From Clostridia bacterium (lineage in GTDB: Bacteria > Bacillota > Clostridia > UMGS1810): a stretch of DNA of 39,197 nucleotides. The translations under genes were made by a program, and so were the position numbers. Of this stretch, positions 1-9,208 are shown piece by piece (positions within the stretch are counted from its first letter, which is position 1; each line of letters opens with the position of its first letter). The stretch is from NCBI GenBank assembly GCA_017416845.1, contig JAFQBA010000072.1, positions 1-39,197 on the forward strand. The letters are read 5' to 3'. The notes beneath the pieces are model-generated. The model saw only the letters and a list, made by a program, of their open reading frames with translations. It was not told the origin of the DNA and ran no database searches.

Positions 1-2
1 AT

Positions 3-122
3 TTCTTAAATGTTACCGAAGAAGAATTTCAAAATGTTATCCATTTAATCAATAGTAGACCAAGAAAATGTCTTGGCTATTTATCACCACTTGAATTTTT
101 GTCTAAAAAGTGTTGCACTTGA
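3..122 (+). CDS. IS30-family transposase, C-terminal end (partial)
   Basis: The reading frame is open from the left edge and ends in TGA, giving about 39 residues. They contain the pattern INSRPRKCLGYLSPLEFL, which matches the C-terminal end of IS30-family transposases (the usual form is NNRPRKxLGxxTPxE). The catalytic DDE part lies outside the window. Directly after the stop are TTGACTTGACA-type bases that look like the inner part of an IS30 terminal repeat, so the element probably ends near position 134. The identification rests on a short tail but the motif is characteristic. Confidence 0.75.
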   Translation, partial: FLNVTEEEFQNVIHLINSRPRKCLGYLSPLEFLSKKCCT

Positions 123-136
123 CTTGACAATTTGCC

Positions 137-185
137 CCCCCTCCCTTTACACAAAGGAGGCAACGCACTTGTGTTCATTTCATCT
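137..185 (-). repeat. Truncated MITE-like repeat, inverted copy of the right-hand end
   Basis: These 49 bases are the reverse complement of 39006-39054 with one mismatch. They contain the palindrome half CTCCCTTTACACAAAGGAGG and an outer arm that includes CAACGCACT and GTTCATTTCATCT. Only one end of the element is present here. The other part is replaced by the IS30 end at about 134, which suggests the insertion sequence landed in or beside this repeat. Confidence 0.8.
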
Positions 186-241
186 TCAAACTCCCCGACA
201 AACTCCAATTTAATCACATAAGACAGAAGGAGGAAATAATT

Positions 242-2959
242 TTGATAAAAAGAATATTAACACTTTTAATGATTTTCTGTCTTTTGGCCGGAACACTACC
301 GGCATTTGCAAGTGAAGAAGATGTTAAAATTTTTATAAATAACGAAGAAATAACCTTCGACACAAAAGTTCAGATTGTGTCGGGCAGAACAATGCTTCCC
401 ATGAGAGCCATTTTTGAAGCTCTTGGAGCATCGGTTTTCTGGAACGACACCGACCAAAAAGTCCTTGCCCGAAAAGGTAAAACCGATGTGCTTTTGACTG
501 TTGGCGAAGAAACAGCATATGTAAATGACAAAATGTATACTCTTGATGTTTCTCCCATAATTTCAAATGGCAGAACTCTTGTTCCTGCAAGATTCGTGGC
601 GGAATCTCTTGGTGCAGAGGTTCTTTGGGATGAAACTCAAAGAAGAGTTGACATAAATGTCAATAAATCTGCTTTACAAGAAAATATGACTGCTCAAAAC
701 TACACCGTAAAATCGGTAACAGCCATCGGTCACGACGGCAACAAGCCCGAAAACACCGTTGACGGCAAATACGGCACCCGTTGGTCTCACGAAGGCGGCG
801 AAAGCTGGATTGTGTTTGAACTTGAAGAGATTGTTCCCGTTGCCTATATAGGTACCGTATGGTATATGGGCGGTGAAAGGCAGGAAAGCTTTGAAGTTCA
901 TCTTTCAAAAGATGGTACAAACTACACACCTGTTTTTGACGGCAGAGCAGAAATGTCTGCCGACATGGTTGCAACAGACCTTAGTGCAAGCGGAATTGAA
1001 AATGCAAAATACGTAAAACTTCTTTGCAAGGGAAACACGGCAAACCTTTGGAACTCCCTTTGCGAAATCAAAATCTATCCGCCTCATCAGAGCGGTGAGC
1101 TTGTTGTGGATGCTCCTGCATCTCTTGAAAGAGCAAATGCATCAAAAGAGCTTGTGGAAATTCTTCAAAAATATGACGAAGCCTTCGGTATGGATTTTGC
1201 CCGTTGGCTTGCATCTCTTTATGATGTGGAATCGGGCGGTTTCTATTTTGCCCGTTCCGGCAGGGATTATCCCGGATTTGCTCCCGACATCGAAAGTACA
1301 TCTCAGGCTGTGGGACTTATGCAAAATACCGGACTATGGGATTCGGAAGCTATTGAAGAAGGCATGATTCCAGATTGGTTTATTGACGGTCTTTCAAATT
1401 TTGCATTGGAAAGACAAAATCCTGATGACGGTTATTTTTATGACCCACATTTCGGAACGGATGTACTGGAAAACAAAAAGGGCAGAAACCTTTTCCAGTC
1501 TGTAGCTCTCATTTCACTGAAAGACGGTGCAAAACCTAAATATAAAACCCCGACAGAGCGTCTTGCCGAGCTTAATAAGTCTGAAAATTCATCTCAGCCG
1601 GGAGGCAGTGTTGAGATTTCGGTTGATCCCCGTTTTGTTTCGGAAGAAAGCTGCAGAAAATGGCTTGAAGAAAATTTTGCCAAACACGATGCCTACACGG
1701 CGGCAAACAATGTTGCGGCATCCTGGTCGCTTGTTGAAGCGGCGAATCTTGAAGAAGTTGTCAGAGATTTCTTAAGAGCAAAACAAAACCCCGAAACGGG
1801 ACTTTTTGGCAATAATGTGGATATGGCAGCACTCAATGCCGCCATGAAAGCAGGCTGTGCTTTTAACTCCGTTGAGGCACCTTACCCAAACTACCTCAAA
1901 GTTATTAAAAGTGCCGCCGAGGTTATGAAAAACGAACCTGCCTACACCTGTGCAGAGGTTTGGAATCCTCTTTCACTTATTGAACGAGTTGTATCCTCAA
2001 ATTCCGAGGTCATAACCGATGAGGACCTTGTTGAGCTCGACGCTCAGCTTGCAGAGCTTTTCAAAATAAACTATGACAAATATATTGCATTCCATCAGAG
2101 CGATGGTGGTTTTGGGTGGTACAAAGAAGGTGCTTCACCATTTAGTCAGGACGGATATGTGTCCATGGGCTTTGCAGAGGGTGACACAAACGGTACCGAC
2201 CTTGCACGAAGAGCAAGAGACGATTCCTACAAAATTGCAGGCATAGCCAAGCCTAAGCTTTTCACCAAAGAAGAAAAGGCGGAATTCTGGAAACTGATAA
2301 GAGAAAGCAAACCTGTTGAAAAGGTTTCTGAAGAAAATCTACCGAGAACCATTGACGATGACTTCGAAAGTTATACCGACGGCAAAGTCGAAAGCGGATG
2401 GAGAGTTATTCGACGTGGCAATGGTAATGCAGAAGTTGTCGATATGAACAGAGCCGTAAGGGATAACGACAACAGCGTTCTTAAAATCACAGGTGGCGGA
2501 AGAAATACTATGGTAGACAGAAAAGTATTCGTTCCCGAGGAATTTAAAACAGCAGTTGCGAAGTTTGATATGTATGTAGAGGGCAACGGTGCCAATTTCT
2601 ACAACTATTTCGGATCCGGCAGAGACCGAAAGCATACAGGCTTTTGCTGGTGTATATTCTCATCAAACGATATTGTTACCCTTACTATAAGACGAACAGG
2701 TTCGGGTGGCGGCGTAGAGGTTGCAAAGCTTAATGCAAACGAATGGTATGAAATGGAAATGCACTACACTCCCATGGGAGATGACTGTCTCATTGAAATT
2801 TTTGTTGATGGTGAAAAGGTGTGTGTCAGCCACGATTCATGGCTTGGCGAAGATCCCAATTTCAAACCCACAACCGATCCCGACGGATTTGGTTTTGTAA
2901 CATTCAACGATTGCACTTCAAGCATTTATGTTGACAATTTTAAATTCTTTTTTAAGTAA
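242..2959 (+). CDS. Secreted multidomain protein: stalk domain, discoidin-like domain, unassigned toroid-like domain, jelly-roll-like C terminus
   Basis: This 905-residue protein starts with TTG, 8 bases after a strong GGAGG. Residues 1-23 are a signal peptide ending AFA. Residues 27-140 are a copper-amine-oxidase N-terminal-type stalk (GRTMLPMRAIFEALG, then GRTLVPARFVAESLG), a cell-surface module common in Clostridia. Residues 154-280 look like an F5/8 type C (discoidin) carbohydrate-binding domain (ENTVDGKYGTRW). Residues 300-700 form an unassigned domain with repeats such as GGFYFARSGRDYPGFAPDIE, DDGYFYDPHFG, TGLFGNNVDMAALNAAMK and GGFGWY. Their spacing resembles prenyltransferase/squalene-cyclase alpha/alpha-toroid repeats. 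Residues 703-905 look like a beta-jelly-roll. Residues 300-905 are paralogous to the protein at 5878-9159. The set-up suggests a polysaccharide-binding or polysaccharide-cleaving surface enzyme, but no catalytic residue can be assigned and the function is unknown. Confidence 0.85.
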   Translation: MIKRILTLLMIFCLLAGTLPAFASEEDVKIFINNEEITFDTKVQIVSGRTMLPMRAIFEALGASVFWNDTDQKVLARKGKTDVLLTVGEETAYVNDKMYTLDVSPIISNGRTLVPARFVAESLGAEVLWDETQRRVDINVNKSALQENMTAQNYTVKSVTAIGHDGNKPENTVDGKYGTRWSHEGGESWIVFELEEIVPVAYIGTVWYMGGERQESFEVHLSKDGTNYTPVFDGRAEMSADMVATDLSASGIENAKYVKLLCKGNTANLWNSLCEIKIYPPHQSGELVVDAPASLERANASKELVEILQKYDEAFGMDFARWLASLYDVESGGFYFARSGRDYPGFAPDIESTSQAVGLMQNTGLWDSEAIEEGMIPDWFIDGLSNFALERQNPDDGYFYDPHFGTDVLENKKGRNLFQSVALISLKDGAKPKYKTPTERLAELNKSENSSQPGGSVEISVDPRFVSEESCRKWLEENFAKHDAYTAANNVAASWSLVEAANLEEVVRDFLRAKQNPETGLFGNNVDMAALNAAMKAGCAFNSVEAPYPNYLKVIKSAAEVMKNEPAYTCAEVWNPLSLIERVVSSNSEVITDEDLVELDAQLAELFKINYDKYIAFHQSDGGFGWYKEGASPFSQDGYVSMGFAEGDTNGTDLARRARDDSYKIAGIAKPKLFTKEEKAEFWKLIRESKPVEKVSEENLPRTIDDDFESYTDGKVESGWRVIRRGNGNAEVVDMNRAVRDNDNSVLKITGGGRNTMVDRKVFVPEEFKTAVAKFDMYVEGNGANFYNYFGSGRDRKHTGFCWCIFSSNDIVTLTIRRTGSGGGVEVAKLNANEWYEMEMHYTPMGDDCLIEIFVDGEKVCVSHDSWLGEDPNFKPTTDPDGFGFVTFNDCTSSIYVDNFKFFFK

Positions 2960-2992
2960 ATAACGAAAAACCGAAGAGACGAGGTGATTTTA

Positions 2993-5863
2993 ATGAAATT
3001 TATTTATAGAGGGTTAGCACTTGCCATAGCAGTGTTAATGTGTTTCGGTTGCATTTTTGTTTCAGCAAAAGATTCGTCAACCGAGGCTTCCTGCCCTGAA
3101 ATCTTTGAGCAGGAAATTGAAACCCTGTACAGATTTGGAATAATAGACAGAGACGCATTTGACCCTTCGTCAAAGGTTACAAGAGGAGATTTTATTAATA
3201 CGGTAATGCATCTTACAGGTCTTGAAGATACGTTTTCTCTCAAAAACACTGTATTTTCAGACGTCACAGCCGAAGATATCCGTTCCGGAGCCATCGGTGC
3301 GGCATACGATATGGGCATTGTAAACGGCTACGGTGACGGCAGATTTGGCATAGATGACACAATCACCGGAGTTCAGGCTGTAAAAATTATTGTTTCATTG
3401 CTTGGTTATGATGTGTATGCCGATTCCAAGGGAGGCTATCCCTACGGTTACATCAATGTTGCATCGGATAAGGGTGTTTTAATGGGGGTGACCGTCAATG
3501 ACAGTGAAATCTGTTCGTGGAATGTGGCGGCAAAGCTCATATACAACGCGCTTTTTGCAGATATTTTGCAGCAGGACACATGGCCTGAACCGGGTTATGT
3601 GACTGTTAAGGGTGAAAACCCCATGACCGAGTGGATGGGAATTCTTTCATGCGAAGGAACATTGTGTGCAAATAAATACACTGCTTTAAACGGCGAAGAA
3701 GAAACCGAGGACGGCAGATTCGTTCTTTGTAATATTTCAGAATATGATGAATTGAAAACATCAGAAATATTTGATTCAAATGGCACAGATGCAGAAAACT
3801 ATCTCGGTTATCCTTTAACAATCTATTTTAAAAAGGAAAATTCCCGTCTTGTGGTGCTCACATGGGAATTTGCAGATGATGTAAGAGAGATTTATGTTGC
3901 ATCTAAGGATATAAGTCCTTCTACATCCAAAAGTATATTGTATTCTTATGACGGCAACAAAGAGAGTAGATTCAAATTATCTGACAGCCCCCTTGTTATC
4001 TATAATGGGAGGGTTGAAAATACAAATCTGACGGATACACTTTTAAAACCCTCATACGGCGGTGTATATCTTACCGATACCGACGGTAACAATGTTTACG
4101 ATATTGTCAGAGTGGAAGACAAAGAAATATACTTTGTCGAAACGGTTGCCTCAAATGGGGTAATCAGTGATTTTTACGGCAACAAATCATTTAAGCTTCC
4201 CTTAAATGATGACGATGTGACAATCCGAATTCACTCCCGGGGCAAGGAACTCAGCTTCTATGACATCAAAGAAAACAATGTACTTTCCGTTATGAAGTCT
4301 AATGACGGAAAATACTTTGATATTGATGTTTCAACAATAAAAACCAAAGCAAGGCTCAATGAAGTGGGTGACGGATTTATCGTTATTGACAACGAAAGAT
4401 TTGATGTTGCAGACAGTGCCAAAAAAGCTATCAAAAAGCTTAACCCGGGCGAAAAGACAATGTTTTATCTCACCAATGATTATTACATCGCAGGCTGTGG
4501 CGGCGAAAAAAGCAAGGCTTCACAATATGGCTATCTCATTGTAGGAGGCATTACCAAAACAGGGCTTAAAGAAAGTGCAACACTTCGGATTTATGAGATG
4601 AACGGAACAATCAACGAATACAAAATAGCCGAAAGAGTGAAATATAAAGGTGTCAGAGGTAATGCAGACATTGAAGATACTCCCTCTAATGTTCTTCAGA
4701 TGATGGAGGTTTTCCCGTCATCGGGTGGAGCTTCGTCTAAAACAATTTTCTGCAACGGTCTCATAAAATATACTCTCAATGAGAATAACGAAATATCCGT
4801 TATAGAAACTCCACAGGACAACACTGTTCAAGCCGGCGGAACAGGTCTTTCCAACGATGTTTTCTCCCTTGATTATTCCTATCACCGGGAAGACAGGTAT
4901 GACGCATACAAAAACTTCGGTCTTCTTGGCGGAATGTACATGGTAAACGATACCAAGGCACTTCGTGTTCCCTCTTATGATGACTGGAGAAGATTTTATG
5001 ACGGCGAAAAAACCCTTGGTGATATTGAGAGACTGATATACTTCTTCTCGCCTGAAAACGACTGGAAAAATGACTACAAGGTTTATGACTGTGATGTGTA
5101 TGATGTGGCTGATGACAGAAGCTGTGCGGTTATGGTGGAACAGTTCTCTGCCGAAGCGGTAACAGTTCCAAAACTTGATTTGTTCCTTGTTGAAAAATTC
5201 ACCGAGAAATTTGACTCGGAGGGTGTTCCGGGAAAATTCATCTATGGCTGTTACGAAGGGAAATACGGCTCATTCAAAGTGTCCGATTCACTTCCCAAGG
5301 AAAAATACAATGTGCATCCCGGTGATATTCTGAGAGTTGCTCTTAATGCCTATGGTGAAATAACCGACATCTATAAGATTTTCACACTCGACGGTGAAAA
5401 CAAGGGTAATTATATGAAAAACGGATATCTCATGTGCGGTGATGAGTATGATGTGTGGGGTAACACAGGTGAGCGTGAAAACTCTGCAACCTTTGATGCC
5501 TACATTCATGAAGAAGGTCAGTATAACTACACAAGCAACTGGAACAGACTTCACACCGTTATGCACGGCAGAGTTACACAGATAGCAGGTTCTGCTTTCT
5601 TTGTCAACTTCGGATTCAGAGAAGGGGACGAGTCAAACTCCATTGCCGAAAGACTTGTTGTTGCATACAAGAATCCCTATGTATACTATTTTGATGAAGT
5701 AACCGAAACTGCAAAGGTTATTTCAAGATATTCCATTGACACTTCTAATCCCAATCAGACTGCTGTCATAAGAAACAGATATTATGACAATTACGAAACC
5801 ATAATATATAACAGAGAAGATGACATCAGCGATGTATACTGGGTAGGACCATTTGATAACTAA
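2993..5863 (+). CDS. S-layer homology domain protein with large unassigned C-terminal region
   Basis: The ATG at 2993 has GAGGTG eight bases upstream and begins a clear signal peptide (hydrophobic core LALAIAVLMCFGCIFVSA, likely cut after SA), so an earlier in-frame GTG at 2984 is not used. The protein has 956 residues. S-layer homology repeats lie at about 36-77, 84-136 (FSDV..GIVNGYGDGRFGIDDTITGVQAV) and a weaker one at 145-190. They predict non-covalent attachment to secondary cell-wall polymer. The remaining 760 or so residues are rich in predicted beta strands, and I do not recognise a family. The gene lies 33 bases after the first large surface protein and 14 bases before the third, so the three are probably one transcript. 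It may provide the wall anchor or a scaffold for its neighbours, which lack SLH domains; that is inference. Confidence 0.85.
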   Translation: MKFIYRGLALAIAVLMCFGCIFVSAKDSSTEASCPEIFEQEIETLYRFGIIDRDAFDPSSKVTRGDFINTVMHLTGLEDTFSLKNTVFSDVTAEDIRSGAIGAAYDMGIVNGYGDGRFGIDDTITGVQAVKIIVSLLGYDVYADSKGGYPYGYINVASDKGVLMGVTVNDSEICSWNVAAKLIYNALFADILQQDTWPEPGYVTVKGENPMTEWMGILSCEGTLCANKYTALNGEEETEDGRFVLCNISEYDELKTSEIFDSNGTDAENYLGYPLTIYFKKENSRLVVLTWEFADDVREIYVASKDISPSTSKSILYSYDGNKESRFKLSDSPLVIYNGRVENTNLTDTLLKPSYGGVYLTDTDGNNVYDIVRVEDKEIYFVETVASNGVISDFYGNKSFKLPLNDDDVTIRIHSRGKELSFYDIKENNVLSVMKSNDGKYFDIDVSTIKTKARLNEVGDGFIVIDNERFDVADSAKKAIKKLNPGEKTMFYLTNDYYIAGCGGEKSKASQYGYLIVGGITKTGLKESATLRIYEMNGTINEYKIAERVKYKGVRGNADIEDTPSNVLQMMEVFPSSGGASSKTIFCNGLIKYTLNENNEISVIETPQDNTVQAGGTGLSNDVFSLDYSYHREDRYDAYKNFGLLGGMYMVNDTKALRVPSYDDWRRFYDGEKTLGDIERLIYFFSPENDWKNDYKVYDCDVYDVADDRSCAVMVEQFSAEAVTVPKLDLFLVEKFTEKFDSEGVPGKFIYGCYEGKYGSFKVSDSLPKEKYNVHPGDILRVALNAYGEITDIYKIFTLDGENKGNYMKNGYLMCGDEYDVWGNTGERENSATFDAYIHEEGQYNYTSNWNRLHTVMHGRVTQIAGSAFFVNFGFREGDESNSIAERLVVAYKNPYVYYFDEVTETAKVISRYSIDTSNPNQTAVIRNRYYDNYETIIYNREDDISDVYWVGPFDN

Positions 5864-5877
5864 AAGCGGGTGCATTT

Positions 5878-8800
5878 ATGTACATTAAAAGATTTATAGC
5901 TTTAATCGGTATTTTGGCGACACTTTTTACGGTGTCGCCTTGCGCCTCTTTTGGGGCAAATGCCGTGAGTATTAATGTTAATGAAATCAAATATTTTTGC
6001 GGCACCGAGCCTGTTGACACTGTAATCATGGGAGAAGTTTTCTGTGAGGTTAAACTTTCAAATCGTTCATCTCAAAAGCAAAAGATCTATGTAGTGACAA
6101 CTGTTTATACAGGTGGCAAGCTTTCGGCCGTGTCACTGAAAAAAGCAGAGATTTCGGCAGGTAAGACGGGTTTTATAATAAAAAACAATCCTGTACAAAT
6201 TGATAACCTTAAAAGCGAAGTTAAAACCTTTATTATGGGTGAAAATATGAAGCCTTTTGCGTTGCCTTTTGAACTTGCCAAAAATAGTGAAAAGAGAATT
6301 AATTCTCTTACAATGACAATAGGCAATAATAAATTTGAAGGATACATAAATCATCAAACCAAAGAAATTGATGTCTATGTACCCACAACCTATGCTTTGG
6401 GTAACTTTACTCCCGTAACCAATGAAATGACAGCTAATATTCCTTGTGTTACACCCGAAATTTTGGATAATGCTGTTTTAAACGGCATTGTCTGTGACAT
6501 TGATTCGGTGGGAGATGTAATTGACAAAGATGTGCCGAGAGATTTTTCCTCGCCTGTCACATACACTGTTCGTGCAAGCAACGGAACTACAGCTTCCTAC
6601 ACGGTAAATCTTGTTGAGACTTCAATGAGAAAACATCAGGATTTTGCAAAAAACAGTGTTGTGCTTTCATCAGAGGGACTGCCAATGTCCGGTGGTGACG
6701 GAGGAAGATGCTCTTGGGGATGGGTAACTTACGACGAAGAAGAATCCAATCATACTGCAAAAACCGGTTTTGGAATAGACAACTCTTTTATGGTAACCAA
6801 GATCGACAAAGCATCAAACGACGATTTTTATTCGTGTTCGGGTTTTAATTATTCTGTTTTTGGATATGCAAAGCAAGCTGTCGCAGACATTGAAATGAGT
6901 ATTTCCGATTTGTCCGATGGCGACGGAATGTGTATATCTCTTTTCAGCACTGAAAGAGACAACCGAAAGAATGCAAATCTTGTGTTCAAAAAAGAAAACG
7001 ACACTCATGTCGCACTCTACTGGAGCTGTGACGGCATGGGAAACGGTGTTAAAATAGAAAATGCTCCCCTTATTGAAATGGGTAACTTTCATAAATACAC
7101 TTTTGTGAGAACAATGAATCCTCAAAAACAAGTTAACCGCAAGTTTGAAGGTGATGTGAAGCTGTTTGTAGACGGCGAATATGTGGCTGAGTTTTCAAAT
7201 ACAAATTACACAACACCAAACGGTGAAACAGCACATTCTCCAAGCTTAAATCACAATGCGGCATATAATCATGCTTCGTTTTGCTCGGTTTCCAAGACCG
7301 AAGATGGCAGCTCTACCTACACACTTGAATTAAAATCCATGGCGGTATATGCCGTAATGTATGAAAATCGATTTGAAAATCCCGAAGTGGAAAGAGAGCT
7401 TCCCGGCGATACCGAAAGTGAGCTTTCTGCTTTGTACGATAAATTTGGGTTTGATACTGCGATGTGGCTTGCATCTCTATATGACAAAGAGAGTGGGGGA
7501 TTTTACTACAGCGTGTCTTCAAGAGATTACCCTTATTTTGCCCCCGACATCGAAAGTACATCTCAGGCAGTGTCATATCTTACCGAAAGCGGTCTTTGGG
7601 ATGAAGAGGCAGAAAATGATGGCATGATTCCCGACTGGTTTGTATCGGGATTGACCAATTTCGCCAAGGAAAGACAGAGCAGTGATGACGGTTATTTTTA
7701 TGATCCGCAGTTTGGCAAGATGGTAAGTGATTCCAAAAAGGGCAGAAACCTTTATCAGGCAATTCATCTTATCGGATTGACAAACGGCGAAAAGCCTATC
7801 TATCCGCTTCCGTCGGAAAGGCTTGAGGAAACCGTCAATCTCAATTCAACCACGGACCCGCGGTTTGAATCAGAAGAAGCGTGTCTTTTGTGGCTTGAAG
7901 AAATTTTTTCAACCAAGAGCGCTTACGAAGCCGGAAATGATGTTGCATCTTCGTGGACGACCATTGAAGCATCGGGTCTTTCAAAGGTTACTTATGATTT
8001 TGTCATATCAAAACAAAATTCCCAAACGGGACTTTGGGGCGACAAATGTGATATGGCGGCTTTAAACGGTGCCATGAAATGTGCGGTAGTGTGTCACTAC
8101 GGACCGTATCCGAATTTTGAAAAAGCTTTATCGAGTATATCCGAAATTGTAAAAACCTTCAAACCGGCCACAGCGGCGGATATATGGAATCCGCTTGCCC
8201 TTGTTGATGGAATAAATTCATCTTTGGAAAACGGGTTCAACGACGAACAATGGACTTTGGTTGATGAGTTTTTGGAGGATATGATTAAAAGTATCAACAA
8301 AAATATAGACGATTTCAAAAAAGATGACGGCGGTTTTTCATGGTACAGAACGGGGTCTTCACCTCAAAGTCAGGGCGCTTTTGTATCCTTGGGACTGCCT
8401 GAGGGTGATATGAATTCCACCGAGCTTGCCAGAAGAATTCCGTATTATGCCTGTGACCTTGCAGGTGTTGATGAACCGGAATTTTTCACCTACGAAGAAA
8501 AGAAGGCGTTTTGGGATGCTATCCGAAATTCATCTCAAACAGAGAAAATCCCGCTTGAATCCTTGCCCACGTCATATGCGGATGATTTTGAAAGTAATAC
8601 ACTGAATAATATATGGCGAATTGTTTATAAAGGCGGCAACGGAAAGGTGGAAACAGCAAACAGATCTGACGGCGGAAAAGCACTTGCCATCACCGGTGGC
8701 GGGGACAATACAAGTGCTGATTTCTTTGTAAGAGTTCCCGAAAATTACGGCAAAGTTCGTGCCATATTTGATGTGTATATTTCAGGCACAAAGCCTGAGT

Positions 8801-9159
8801 TTTATTCATCTCTCGGCTCCGGCAGGTCAAACGCAGGTGCTGTTGGATGGTGTATCTTCGGCGATGGTCAAAAGGCAGAGCTTTATATAAGACGGTCATC
8901 TTCGGATATCGGAACAAAATTTGCAAGTGTTACTCAAAATGAATGGCACAGTGTTGAGTTTGTATATTCACCTCGTCAGATGCAAAATATTGTCGAAATC
9001 ATTATAGACGGAAAAAGTGCTTACAAGGGAAATGACTATTTCATTTCGAGCTACACTCCTGATTTGCCGGAAACAAATGCTGACGGATTTTCGTTTACTA
9101 CCTATGCTTCCTGCAGCGGTACTTTGATGATAGATAATGTAAAATATAATTTTGAATAA
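5878..9159 (+). CDS. Secreted multidomain protein, paralogue of the protein at 242-2959
   Basis: This 1093-residue protein has a signal peptide (residues 1 to about 29, hydrophobic core FIALIGILATLF). Residues 30-120 and 120-250 look like beta-sandwich modules. The second ends in TYTVRASNGTTASYTVNLVE, typical of bacterial Ig/cadherin-like linkers. Residues 255-505 resemble a LamG/concanavalin-type jelly roll (KLFVDGEYVAEF). Residues 512-900 repeat the unassigned toroid-like domain (MWLASLYDKESGGFYY, FAPDIESTSQAV, GMIPDWF, DDGYFYDPQFG, GLWGDKCDMAALNGAMK, DDGGFSWYRTGSSPQSQ). Residues 900-1093 repeat the C-terminal jelly-roll-like domain. The N-terminal half differs completely from the first paralogue, so the shared part has been combined with different binding modules. 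The ribosome binding site is weak (GGGTG), as expected for a downstream gene of an operon. Function is unknown; a surface polysaccharide lyase or hydrolase is plausible. Confidence 0.85.
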   Translation: MYIKRFIALIGILATLFTVSPCASFGANAVSINVNEIKYFCGTEPVDTVIMGEVFCEVKLSNRSSQKQKIYVVTTVYTGGKLSAVSLKKAEISAGKTGFIIKNNPVQIDNLKSEVKTFIMGENMKPFALPFELAKNSEKRINSLTMTIGNNKFEGYINHQTKEIDVYVPTTYALGNFTPVTNEMTANIPCVTPEILDNAVLNGIVCDIDSVGDVIDKDVPRDFSSPVTYTVRASNGTTASYTVNLVETSMRKHQDFAKNSVVLSSEGLPMSGGDGGRCSWGWVTYDEEESNHTAKTGFGIDNSFMVTKIDKASNDDFYSCSGFNYSVFGYAKQAVADIEMSISDLSDGDGMCISLFSTERDNRKNANLVFKKENDTHVALYWSCDGMGNGVKIENAPLIEMGNFHKYTFVRTMNPQKQVNRKFEGDVKLFVDGEYVAEFSNTNYTTPNGETAHSPSLNHNAAYNHASFCSVSKTEDGSSTYTLELKSMAVYAVMYENRFENPEVERELPGDTESELSALYDKFGFDTAMWLASLYDKESGGFYYSVSSRDYPYFAPDIESTSQAVSYLTESGLWDEEAENDGMIPDWFVSGLTNFAKERQSSDDGYFYDPQFGKMVSDSKKGRNLYQAIHLIGLTNGEKPIYPLPSERLEETVNLNSTTDPRFESEEACLLWLEEIFSTKSAYEAGNDVASSWTTIEASGLSKVTYDFVISKQNSQTGLWGDKCDMAALNGAMKCAVVCHYGPYPNFEKALSSISEIVKTFKPATAADIWNPLALVDGINSSLENGFNDEQWTLVDEFLEDMIKSINKNIDDFKKDDGGFSWYRTGSSPQSQGAFVSLGLPEGDMNSTELARRIPYYACDLAGVDEPEFFTYEEKKAFWDAIRNSSQTEKIPLESLPTSYADDFESNTLNNIWRIVYKGGNGKVETANRSDGGKALAITGGGDNTSADFFVRVPENYGKVRAIFDVYISGTKPEFYSSLGSGRSNAGAVGWCIFGDGQKAELYIRRSSSDIGTKFASVTQNEWHSVEFVYSPRQMQNIVEIIIDGKSAYKGNDYFISSYTPDLPETNADGFSFTTYASCSGTLMIDNVKYNFE

Positions 9160-9194
9160 AAAAATCGAACCTCATTTCTTCGATGAGGTTCGAT
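9157..9194 (-). terminator. Terminator for the hemolysin III gene
   Basis: A perfect 12-bp stem (ATCGAACCTCAT / ATGAGGTTCGAT, loop of 7) is followed by seven T residues when read on the - strand. On the + strand the tail is weak (GTATTTAAT), but the hairpin may still slow transcripts leaving the large surface-protein operon. Confidence 0.8.
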
Positions 9195-9208
9195 GTATTT
9201 AATGGTAT

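Noticed and set aside
123..241. Outward promoter from the IS30 end driving the surface-protein operon
   Set aside because: TTGACA is present at 124-129, but the hexamer 17 bases downstream (TTACAC) is a poor -10, so the claim cannot be supported. No convincing promoter was found for the operon in this region.
1068..1775. Overlapping frames on both strands within the first large surface protein gene
   Set aside because: The main frame has a signal peptide, known domains and a paralogue, while the alternatives have low-complexity composition and no start signals.
242..9159. Toxin or phage tail cluster
   Set aside because: The large multidomain proteins have signal peptides, stalk, SLH and carbohydrate-binding-like domains, and there are no secretion, immunity or phage structural genes nearby.
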